Source: Davidsoniella eucalypti
Taxonomy: Eukaryota; Ascomycota; Sordariomycetes; Microascales; Ceratocystidaceae
Assembly: GCA_004009845.1 (NCBI GenBank)
Contig: RMBW01000265.1
Location: 1-28,900, forward strand
Length of the DNA: 28,900 nt
Direction: 5' to 3'
Below the pieces are notes generated by a model that saw only the letters and a program-made list of their open reading frames with translations, was not told the DNA's origin and ran no database searches. Of this stretch, positions 17,048-25,830 are shown in pieces (the stretch's first letter is position 1; each line of letters opens with the position of its first letter). The position numbers and the translations under genes were made by a program.

Positions 17048-18201
17048 TGTCCTTTAGTGAATAGCTCCGTGTAGACATAGTGGAAGACCTCGGGGATGGC
17101 CCTATAAGCATTTTGGATCATTTGGAAATTAATCCCATCTGGTCCAGCAGACTTCTTAGGGTTTGAGGTCATGATAGCTCTTTCAATCTCAATGGTAGAG
17201 ATGTTAGGCCAAGGCCATTTCGAGTTCTCGTGATGTGGGATGGGTAGAGTGTCTTCGTCCTCAAGGGACTCACCTTTTTCGCCGCCCACAAGATTCAGTA
17301 GCATCTTAGCTTTGTCGTCGAAAGACTCCGCCTTGACACCATTTTCCTCGAGTGGTTGTATATACGAGTCGGTTGTGGGTTTCGTGTATCTCATAGCAGT
17401 GAAGACTTCGTCGCCGGTTGCTTGTTCTAAGAAAGAATTGAAATAGTTAGCTTTGGTTTTGATAATGGCATGGAAATACCTGTTTCGTTTTTCTTTGTAC
17501 TCCGTCAGACAGATCTTATCCTTCTTCCATTGTCGTTCGGCCCTCAGGAAGGACTTCCTCAATAGCTTGAGTTCGTCGTTCCACCAAGGCTTACTCCGGG
17601 GGCATATGCGGGCCTTCGGCATCACCTCTGCGCAGGTATCCTGGATGGCGGCGGTCAAAATGGCCGCCAGATCCGGTCGAGTATCTCTTTTTTTGAGATT
17701 TTCTAATACTAATGCCTCCTTTTTTTGGAGGCTCTCTCTGAACTGTTTCCAGTCCGTTTTTTTCAAGTTATATATTGTTTTTTCCTTCTCTTTTTCGTTT
17801 TTTCGGGCGTCGTGGAACTGCAACTTAATGCACTGGTGATCCGAACCGTGGAGACCTTCACACGTCCAACTAGTTTTCGTTTGCTTCATCTGCCCAGTGA
17901 GGAAGGCGAGATCGATGATTGATGTTTTCTGCGACCTGGTGGTGAAGAAAGTGCCCCTGTTGACCAGAGCATTCTCGGGATCCACTACCAAGTCAGCATT
18001 GTTCCTCTGCAACCAACCAACGACTTCATCTGCATGCTGCGATTGCTCACAGTTCACAGACCACCATGGATGATGAGTGTTGAAGTCCCCGACGATGATG
18101 CCATTCCCAACCTGCCATTGCTGGACAAGCGGGTGCGGTAAAAGGGGCTGGGTCGGATGGTTGTAAAGGTTGACCAATAATGGTTGCGCGTCGATATGAA
18201 G
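17014..18201 (-). pseudogene. LINE endonuclease and RT N-terminal region
   Basis: An open frame of about 390 codons. It starts without its N-terminus at the A3 junction (LHIDAQPLLVNLYN). IVGDFNTHHPWW and GLHGSDHQCI are the Asp/Asn and SDH motifs of AP-like endonucleases, which nick the target for target-primed reverse transcription. After a basic linker the frame enters RT (SAGPDGINFQMI, then TELFTKGQCPTVWR) and breaks at about 17040, where the next piece continues one frame over. No ORF1 is present in the window. Confidence 0.86.
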
Positions 18202-18203
18202 TC

Positions 18204-18384
18204 TGTAAGAGACTAAGGCCTAGTAAGGTTAGCCAAGGCATTCCTTGTCAGTACTAGAATCGGCTATAAGTAGGGACCTATTCCCGCCGATTATTAGTCT
18301 TAGTTTCTCTTTCTCCTTCATCGGTCTCAATCGAACTACTCTTTTACGACCAGTTTTCATTGCAACTCCTCGTATATCGTCTCA
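18204..18384 (+). repeat. A3 5' LTR (181 bp)
   Basis: Starts TGTAAGAGAC and ends TCGTCTCA. It differs from the A2 LTR at two bases that I can see (ACTACTC for ACTATTC, and CATTGC for CATCGC). It has the same TATAAGTA, and ATCGGTCTCAA at 18320-18330. Confidence 0.95.
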
Positions 18385-18386
18385 TT

Positions 18387-18397
18387 TTGAGACCGAT
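18387..18397 (+). promoter_or_regulatory. A3 primer-binding site (predicted self-priming)
   Basis: TTGAGACCGAT is complementary over 11 bases to LTR positions 18320-18330. Confidence 0.65.
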
Positions 18398-18414
18398 AAC
18401 TTCTTTATCTTGTC

Positions 18415-18645
18415 CAAGCATCCGCTTGCCCCTTTGTCCGAGCATCTGCTCGCTGTATTTACTTCTGTCCAAGCCGTCTGCTTGCCCTCTATTCTGTCCA
18501 AGCCGTCCGCTTGCCCTCTCTTCTGTCCAAGCCGTCCGCTTGCTTTCCCCTTTGTCCAAACACCGTCTCTGTTTGCCCTATCCTGTCCAGACTCTGCCTA
18601 AAAACAGTCTGCCCCTTGTCCAAGCCTTCCTTCCTACAAGGCTTG
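18415..18645 (+). repeat. A3 leader hairpin array (8 units)
   Basis: In order: CAAGC..GCTTG, CGAGC..GCTCG, three CAAGC-N5-GCTTG, CAAACA..TGTTTG, CAGACT..AGTCTG, CAAGCCTT..AAGGCTTG (18621-18645, 8-bp stem). Two central units present in A2 are absent, while the distinctive outer units are all kept. Confidence 0.85.
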
Positions 18646-18688
18646 CCCCTACCAGTCCGCTTGTTACCCCTTGCGCTTCTAAGTCACT

Positions 18689-20485
18689 ATGTCTGACTTC
18701 ACCTTCCTGGTTCTGGTCATCCTGGCCTCCCTGAACTGCGCCGCCTTCGTCGGCTACTACGAAGCCTTCTGTATTATCAAGCAGAAACTAGCCCTGGCTC
18801 GTGTCCACCTCCTAGACCCCAGTCAGGAGCCCCCTGAGGGTTACACGCTGTCGGCCGTAGGCCTACCCGAGGATCGACCCTGGAGTAGACCCGGCTGGTG
18901 CTACCTTGCACTCTTTAAACGCAAGGAACGCGCGCGCCTCGCTGCTACCCTAGGATTCTGCCCTGCCTCCCGTGATATCCTTAGTCACAGTCAGCACTTC
19001 CACAGCCACCTAGGCCACCTCTCCTTCACCAGCGGTTTTGTCGGCCACGTCCACATCGGCCAAGCTCGTACGCGTCAGGAACGCGTTGCTCGAACCTCGC
19101 TCCGTCCTTCCCTCCTCAAGTCACCGTTCATGGGCCTACCTCGCACCCCCACGAGAACTCGCTCCAAGGCCAAGGAAACCACTGAGCAACTGATCTCCAC
19201 TGAGACAACCCACGCGCGCACCTTGAGCCGAGTAACCACCTCTCGCAACCCGCTACCCTTGGATGACGAAGACGACGCAAGTGATAACCCTTCCGATACC
19301 TCTGACCTAGCTCGTCTGGCTGAAAGCATGAGGCCCCGCGACACCTACCCTGAATCTGACCGCGGTCGCCAACCCTCGCGTAAAGCCGACCGTCTGGACT
19401 CTCTGCAATCTGATATGGTAGAAATGAAGTCCATGATGAATCGACTCGGTCAAATGTTGTTCGCCAAGGAACGTCATGATACTACCGCTCCTCCGCTACC
19501 GCCTGCCCCTGCTCCTCAGCCATTACTCGCCTCTTCCAGCCAAACCCTACCCCGTCAGGTCCAGCCTCTACTCAGCGAATTCAGCGGCTTGCACTCTGAC
19601 TACGAGATCTGGAGAAGGCTAGCAACGAACAAAATGTTGATCGATGGAGCAGCCCTAGGCGGTGAACTCTCGAAGGCAGTCTACCTGTACGGCCGCTTGG
19701 GCGCAACCACACAAGCCAAGTTGAACGTCTTTTTCGACTCTATCGGCCAACGTTCCAGACCCTACGACCTGCTGCTGGAGAAGCTTGATGATATGTTCCG
19801 GTCGCGTGAACGGCTCACCAACGCGCGCATTGCTTTCTACCAATCCGCCCAAGGAGACAGGGAACCCTTCAAAGCCTTCCACCTCCGCTTCGAGACTCTA
19901 GCCATGGAAGCCGGCATCCACGACGACACCACGCTAATTGACATCCTGCGTTCTGCCATGCGTGACGATCTGATTGAACGCACCGGATGGGCTTGGAAGT
20001 CCAACTCCTACCATGCTATCATCGACGACCTCTTGAAGCACTTCGACCGCCCCACTGGTAAGCGCCGCGCTATCGAATCGACCCCCAAACCTGAGCATAC
20101 TAAGTCGAGCAACTGGAGAGAGCGGCCCAACCAACAGACTCGTCGGGAGAACCGCCCCCAGCCTGCTGCCCGTTCGGAGAGACCAAAACTTTCCGAGTCG
20201 GAACGACACCGTTTAATGCGTGAAAACGCATGCTTTATCTGTGGACTCAAGGATCACATCGCACGCCGTTGCCCCCAGCGCTCTTCCCAGCCAGGCCCCT
20301 CGAACAACCAGCTGTCTATCAACGCCATACGCACGGTGATGCGTGAGGAGATCGCCAAGTACGACGAACTTGCCATGGATCGCGCGCTGCCTCCCCCGGA
20401 TAACACCACCACCACGGTAGCCAAGGTTGACTCAAAGGCGGCGGATAACGGGTCGGAGTACGACTTAATCGAGTTGGATTTTTAG
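18689..20485 (+). CDS. gag: A3 Gag (598 aa, intact)
   Basis: Same length and domain order as A2 Gag: hydrophobic N-terminus (FTFLVLVILASLNCAAFVG), conserved GWCYLALFKRKERARLA block, coiled-coil-like segment, capsid-like region, CCHC knuckle CFICGLKDHIARRC, and C-terminus LIELDF. Differences from A2 are scattered substitutions (for example IGQRSRP for ICQRSRP, and AADNGSE for VAENGSE) with no length change, as expected of a frame kept under constraint. The start is supported by the conserved MSDF after the leader. The stop lies in GGATTTTTAGG ahead of pol in the -1 frame. Confidence 0.95.
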   Translation: MSDFTFLVLVILASLNCAAFVGYYEAFCIIKQKLALARVHLLDPSQEPPEGYTLSAVGLPEDRPWSRPGWCYLALFKRKERARLAATLGFCPASRDILSHSQHFHSHLGHLSFTSGFVGHVHIGQARTRQERVARTSLRPSLLKSPFMGLPRTPTRTRSKAKETTEQLISTETTHARTLSRVTTSRNPLPLDDEDDASDNPSDTSDLARLAESMRPRDTYPESDRGRQPSRKADRLDSLQSDMVEMKSMMNRLGQMLFAKERHDTTAPPLPPAPAPQPLLASSSQTLPRQVQPLLSEFSGLHSDYEIWRRLATNKMLIDGAALGGELSKAVYLYGRLGATTQAKLNVFFDSIGQRSRPYDLLLEKLDDMFRSRERLTNARIAFYQSAQGDREPFKAFHLRFETLAMEAGIHDDTTLIDILRSAMRDDLIERTGWAWKSNSYHAIIDDLLKHFDRPTGKRRAIESTPKPEHTKSSNWRERPNQQTRRENRPQPAARSERPKLSESERHRLMRENACFICGLKDHIARRCPQRSSQPGPSNNQLSINAIRTVMREEIAKYDELAMDRALPPPDNTTTTVAKVDSKAADNGSEYDLIELDF

Positions 20486-20511
20486 GAAGTCAGGACAAGT
20501 CGCGCCCTGAC
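20476..20511 (+). promoter_or_regulatory. A3 gag-pol junction: stop codon plus stem-loop
   Basis: After the gag stop (20483-20485), GTCAGG (20489-20494), loop ACAAGTCGCGC and CCTGAC (20506-20511) form a 6-bp stem. The outermost G-C pair of A2 is lost on both sides. The -1 frame is open into pol. Confidence 0.6.
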
Positions 20512-20553
20512 AAGGAGGATACGAAGATAGGGGAAGAGATAGTTAGAACTCAG

Positions 20554-23500
20554 ATGGGAGCTAAAGGTTTATACTTAGATTTGTCTATTAATGAACTTTC
20601 GACTAAAGCTCTCGTCGACAGTGGCTGCCTCTGCCTCGCCGTCGTCCCTCCGCGCCTACTCCACTACGCCACCCAGACCCAGCCCATCGAGCCACGCAAG
20701 GTCTCCCTCGCCTCCTCCCAGTCCGACCCACCTGTCATCACTCAGATAGCACAGTTTACGCTACACCTACCTGACCACCACGAGGACATTTGGGCCTACG
20801 TCGTCCCCGGCCAAACCGAAGACTTAATACTCGGTCAACGCTGGCTGATTAATCACGACGTGCATCTACACCCGCGCTCTGGACAAATCGAAGTCACCAC
20901 GGCCGAAGAACTAACGCCTGAAGAGTTCCATAAACTCTGTGACAACGATGACGCCGCTGTATTCCGCATCACGCTAGAAGACGTCAACAGGGCGCTGGAA
21001 CAGAAGGAACAGGAAAGGCCGCCCTTACCCGAGTGGCTGCAACCTGTAGCGTCCGCGTTTGAAGCCAAAGCCTCCAAGGACCTCCCGCCACATCGGCCTG
21101 GAGTAGACCTGACGATTGAACTGTTAGAAGGGAAAACGTTACCGGTGCAATCGCTCTACCCGCTGTCGCGCGCTGAACTGTTGGTGATGCAAAAGACCTT
21201 GACTGAACTACTGGGGACAAAATGGATAAAGGATACGAAATCTGAAGTGGGCTCCCCCGTCCTATTTGTAAAGAAACCTGGAGGTGGAATTCGCTTCTGT
21301 GTGGACTACCGCGCAGTCAATGCCATCTCCAAGAAGGACTCTTACCCACTGCCCCTTATCCATGACACCCTTCGGCAAATCTCGGCTGCTAAATGGGTCT
21401 CCAAGGTCGACGTTATTGCCGCATTTCATCGTATTCGGATTGCCCCTGGTTCTGAGGAGTTAACCGCCTTTCGGACTCCCCTAGGGGCCTTTGAATGGAA
21501 CGTGATCCCTTTCGGTTTGACTAATGCCCCTGCTGCTTTCCAGCGTTACATCAATTCGGTCCTTCGAAAATGGCTAGGCATCAGCTGCAGCGCCTACATC
21601 GACGATGTGGACATCTACTCCAGTGGTACTGAAGAAGAGCACAGGAAGTTAGTGCTCGAAATTGTCCACGCACTCGATCTCGCCGGCCTGCAACTCGACC
21701 TCCGCAAGTGCCAGTTCCTAGCTAAGGAAATCAAGTTCCTCGGCTTTATCGTTGGCCCAGGTATTGGCATCAAGGCAGACCCTGAGAAAACCCTTGCGAT
21801 CCGCAACTGGAATTCTCCCACAACTTTGAAAGGTCTACGTGGTTTCATCGGCTTTGTCAACTTCTATCGAGACTTTGTGCCTCGACTGTCCGAAATGATA
21901 GCGCCGATGGTAGGGTTAACCAAGAAGGATACCCCCTTTGTCTGGTCCGACGCATGTGCACACGCTTTCGCCGAGGTTAAGAGAGCCTTCCTCACTCCCC
22001 CTGTTTTGACCCCCTTTGACCCGCTGAGAGAAACGGTATTGACCGCGGATTCATCCGGTTACGCCCTGGGAGCAGAATTGTCTCAACGAGGAGATGATGG
22101 TCTCATGCACCCCATTGCCTTCCTTTCTCGCAAACTCACACCCCCCGAAGCCAACTACCCCATTCACGACAAGGAGATGTTGGCCATCTACTGGTCCATT
22201 CGCGAATGGCGCCATTTCCTCCTAGGGGTCGACTTTGTGGTGTGGACTGATCACCGGAACTTGGAATACTTTCAGACCAAGAGAACGTTGGCCGAGAGAC
22301 AGCGCCGCTGGGGATATGAGCTTTCGGACTTTAGTTTCTGCCTACGCCACCGCCCAGGTACTGAGCAAGTTGTGCCAGACGCCCTGTCCAGAAGGGACCA
22401 GGACATGCCAGCCAACGAAAGTGACGACAGGCTGGCTAGTCGCTTCCACCAACTCCTCGAGAAGAGTGAGTCAAGCAACGACCTGGTGGTAATCGGCGCA
22501 GTTTGGGCTCAGGAGCCTGACAAGGACGCGCCGACTGACGACAAGGTGACTAAGGAAGCTGTGACCTCCCCCTTCGCGGACCCCGAGATGACTAGCCTAT
22601 GGAACCAGGCTCTGACCCAATGCAACCGTTGGTGGTTAGCTCGTAAACTAGTACGAGAAGGAGCTCGCTCATTCCCAGCCGACTGGGGTTTGCAATGGCA
22701 AATGAGCGAGTGCAAGCTAGACTCGGAAGGTAGACTACGCTGGCGTGATAGACTTTGGGTCCCTCACCACGAACCCCTGAGGACCAGAATCATCCAGCAA
22801 ATTCACGACTCTACCCTCGCAGGCCACCCCGGCAGAGCAATCACCCGTGACTTAGTTTCGCGCGAATATGCCTGGCCTGGCCTAACCAACGATGTCCGAC
22901 AATTCGTGTCGAATTGCTCTTCTTGTGGAAAAAGCAAGATTTGGCGAGAGCAGAAGCGCGGCCTGTTGAAGCCCCTGCCAGTACCGTCCAGACCTTGGTC
23001 TGAACTGGCCATGGACTTTATCGGCCCATTACCCCCTTCTGCTGGTTACACTTCTATTCTAGGAGTCACCGACCGCCTGTCGAAGTCGCAAATCCTGATC
23101 CCCATGAAGGCCATTACCGCACAAGCCACTGCTGAAGCCCTGCTGATTCACGTCTTTTCCCACCACGGCTTCCCCCTTGCAATCGTTTCCGACAGAGGGC
23201 CTCAATTTGCTCAGCTGTTTTGGGGCGAAGTATGCCGTCGCTTTGGGATCCAACGCCGCCTATCTACTGCCTTCCACCCCCAGACTGATGGTAGTCAGGA
23301 GCGCAGCAATCAGGAGATTGAAACGTACTTGCGCAATTTCTGTTCCTTCGCACAGGACGACTGGGCCTCACTACTGCCCCAAGCGCAATTGGCCCTCAAC
23401 AACCGCATTTCCTCAACCACTGGCCTCTCCCCTTTCTTCACCACGCATGGTTTCAACGTGGACATTATTGAACCCTCCGTTCAAGGTCCCCCTGCCTCTG

Positions 23501-24185
23501 ACAAATCTCCTGTTTGTGGTGCCCAGGAATGGCTATCCAAACTAAGCGACGCAACCCAATTCGCGATCGTAGCTATGGCTGCCACCCAGGAACACCAGGA
23601 AACCAGCGCCAACCGTCTCCGTCAACCATCCGAGAGTTTCAGAGTGGGAGATAAGGTATACCTCAACACGAAGAACCTGACCACGGAGAGACCGTCCAAG
23701 AAGTTAGACTGGTTGGCCAGACTGTACACAGTCCTAGAGGTTACAGGCACTCACAACGTACGATTGAACGTGCCCACAGGCATCCACCCTGTTTTCCACG
23801 TAAGCCTAATCCGCCGAGCTCCCAACAACCCCTTACCCTCGCAGGAAGTACCTGATGATGAGCCCGCGGCTATCACGGCTAGGGAAGCACTTGAAGACGA
23901 CTCTGTGGAAACAGGCGAGTACAGGTGGAAGCAATCGTCAAGCAACGTACCCGCCATGGACACACGCAAGCCTTGGTCAAATGGAAAGGTTACCAAGATG
24001 CTACCTGGGAACCATTGGAACACGTGAAGGACACTGCAGCATGGTTGGTTTTCACGGAGAAGACGAAAAAGAATTGGAACGTGACCCTCCAATCCCTTTA
24101 CACTGCCTGGTTGCTACCAGAGGATGGCCCCGAGAAGGACCATGGTACGAGTATGGACACACGCAGTCCACTGATGGTAGGCTAA
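20554..24185 (+). pseudogene. pol: A3 Pol: intact through integrase, frameshifted just before the chromodomain
   Basis: The frame from the ATG at 20554 is open to 24027 (1157 residues) and contains protease VDSGC, RT with AYIDDVDIYS, RNase H, and the integrase HHCC finger with full DDE motifs. Near 23924 one base is missing relative to A2 (ACAGGTGG for ACAGAGTGG), so the frame leaves the family sequence at GEYR and ends in 33 unrelated residues. The chromodomain itself (KQRTRHGHTQALVKWKGY, TWEPLEHV) is open in the next frame at 23925-24185. A real mutation would give an integrase without a chromodomain; a sequence error would make A3 a fully coding copy. As in A2, the upstream pol ATG is replaced by AAG. 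Confidence 0.92.
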
Positions 24186-24418
24186 GGCAGCAATATTGGC
24201 TGCACCACCTTGGTCACCTGCACACCCGAGCGTCTGCAGGATAAGATTGCTGACCTATTTTGGAGTTATTTCTGTTTCTGGAGTTATTTCTGTTTTTGGA
24301 TATCGAGTACCAAGGTACTATACGGTTTTAAGTTTGTATACACCATGCTACAGGGGTGTTTTTTGTATGTTTAGACGTAAAATTAGTGTAATTTTTCTGC
24401 CGATGGGGGGGAGACTAT
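24186..24418 (+). other. A3 3' untranslated region with polypurine tract
   Basis: Nearly the same as that of A2: two copies of GGAGTTATTTCTGTTT, the AGTACC..GGTACT palindrome, and a polypurine tract with seven G at 24402-24415, three bases before the LTR. Confidence 0.8.
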
Positions 24419-24598
24419 TGTAAGAGACTAAGGCCTAGTAAGGTTAGCCAAGGCATTCCTTGTCAGTACTAGAATCGGCTATAAGTAGGGACCTATTCCC
24501 GCCGATTATTAGTCTTAGTTTCTCTTTCTCCTTCATCGGTCTCAATCGAACTACTTTTTACGACCAGTTTTCATTGCAACTCCTCGTATATCGTCTCA
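24419..24598 (+). repeat. A3 3' LTR (180 bp)
   Basis: Same as the A3 5' LTR except for one missing base (ACTACTTTTT for ACTACTCTTTT). It shares with the 5' LTR the two bases that distinguish A3 from A2, so both ends belong to the same lineage. It is followed directly by gag of A4 at the codon for residue 212. Confidence 0.95.
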
Positions 24599-25762
24599 GA
24601 AAGCATGAGACCCCGCGATACCTACCCTGAATCTGACCGTGGTCGCCAACCCTCGCGTGAAGCCGACCGTCTGGACTCTCTGCAAACTGACATGGTAGAA
24701 ATGAAGTCTATGATGAATCGACTCGGTCAAATGCTGTTCGCCAAAGAGCGTCATGATACTGCCGCTCCTCCGCTACCGCCTGCCCCCGCTCCTCAGCCAC
24801 TACCCGTCTCGTCCAGCCAAAACCTACCCCGTCAGGTCCAGCCTCTACTTAGCGAATTCAGCGGCTTGCACTCTGACTACGAGATCTGGAGAAGACTGGC
24901 TACGAACAAGATGTTAAGCGATGGAACAGCCCTAGGCGGTGACCTCTCTAAAGCAGTCTACCTGTACGGCCGCTTAGGCACGAACACGCAAGCCAAGTTG
25001 AACGTCTTTTTCGACTCTATCTGCCAACGATCCAGACCCTACGATCTGCTGCTGGAGAAACTCGACGATATGTTCCGGTCGCGCGAACGACTCACTAACG
25101 CTCGCATCGCCTTCTACAAGTCCGCTCAGGGAGATCGTGAAACCTTCAAGGCCTTCCACCTCCGATTCGAAACCCTAGCCATGGAAGCCGGCATTCACGA
25201 CGACACCACGTTGATCGACATCCTACGTTCTGCCATGCGTGACGATTTGGTTGAACGCACCGGATGGGCTTGGGAGTCCAACTCATACCACGCCATCATT
25301 GACAGCCTCTTGAAGCACTTCGACCGCCCCACTGGTAAGCGCCGCATCGTTGAGTCCACCCCTAAGCCCGAGCACACCAAGTCGAGTAACTGGAGAGAGC
25401 GGCCTGACCAACAGACCCGTCGGGAGAACCGCCCTCAGCTTGCTGCCCGCTCAGACAGACCAAAACTGTCCGAGTCGGAACGACACCGGTTAATGCGCGA
25501 AAACGCATGCTTTATCTGTGGGCTCAAGGATCACATCGCACGCCGTTGCCCCCAGCGCTCTTCCCAGCCAGGCCCCTCCAACAATCAGCTGTCTATCAAC
25601 GCCATACGCACTGTAATGCGTGAGGAAATCGCGAAGTATGACGAACGGGCCATGGATCGTGTGCTACCTCCCCCTGACAACACCACTACGACGGTAGCCA
25701 AGGTCGACTCTAAGGTAGCGGAGAACGGGTCGGAATACGACCTAATTGAACTGGATTTTTAG
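24599..25762 (+). pseudogene. gag: A4 gag, N-terminally truncated
   Basis: Open from the junction (ESMRPRDTYPESD) to the normal stop, giving the last 387 residues, including the coiled-coil-like segment, capsid-like region and zinc knuckle CFICGLKDHIARRC. The first internal Met (24605) would allow a 385-residue product. The frame has no internal break, unlike pol of the same copy. The 3' half is almost identical to A2. Confidence 0.9.
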
Positions 25763-25789
25763 GTGGTCAGGACAAGTCGCGCCCTGACC
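25753..25789 (+). promoter_or_regulatory. A4 gag-pol junction: stop codon plus stem-loop
   Basis: Same as A2: GGATTTTTAGG with the gag stop, then GGTCAGG (25765-25771), loop ACAAGTCGCGC and CCTGACC (25783-25789). Confidence 0.6.
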
Positions 25790-25830
25790 AGGAGGATACG
25801 AAGATAGGGGAAGAGATAGTTAGAACTCAG

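Larger units (their letters stand above)
15532..18203 (-). mobile_element. Tad1-like non-LTR retrotransposon (LINE), truncated at both ends
   Basis: Minus-strand pieces in order: AP-type endonuclease, reverse transcriptase, thumb region, and the start of an RNase H domain. The 5' part (ORF1 and the endonuclease N-terminus) is cut by A3 at 18203. The 3' part is cut inside RNase H by the B LTR at 15532. The endonuclease-RT-RNase H order is typical of the Tad1 clade in fungi. It is broken by frameshifts and looks older than the LTR elements. Confidence 0.88.
18204..24598 (+). mobile_element. Ty3/Gypsy retrotransposon, family A, copy A3 (nearly complete)
   Basis: Two LTRs (181 and 180 bp, one indel apart) bracket the leader array, an intact gag, and a pol with a single visible break. 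Length is 6395 bp. The left flank (aagtc, in the LINE) and right flank (gaaag, in A4 gag) do not form a target-site duplication. It is the best reference copy of family A in the window. Confidence 0.95.

Noticed and set aside
17453..17922. Plus-strand frames inside the LINE (128 and 65 codons)
   Set aside because: They are antisense to the endonuclease-RT frame, which has clear motifs.
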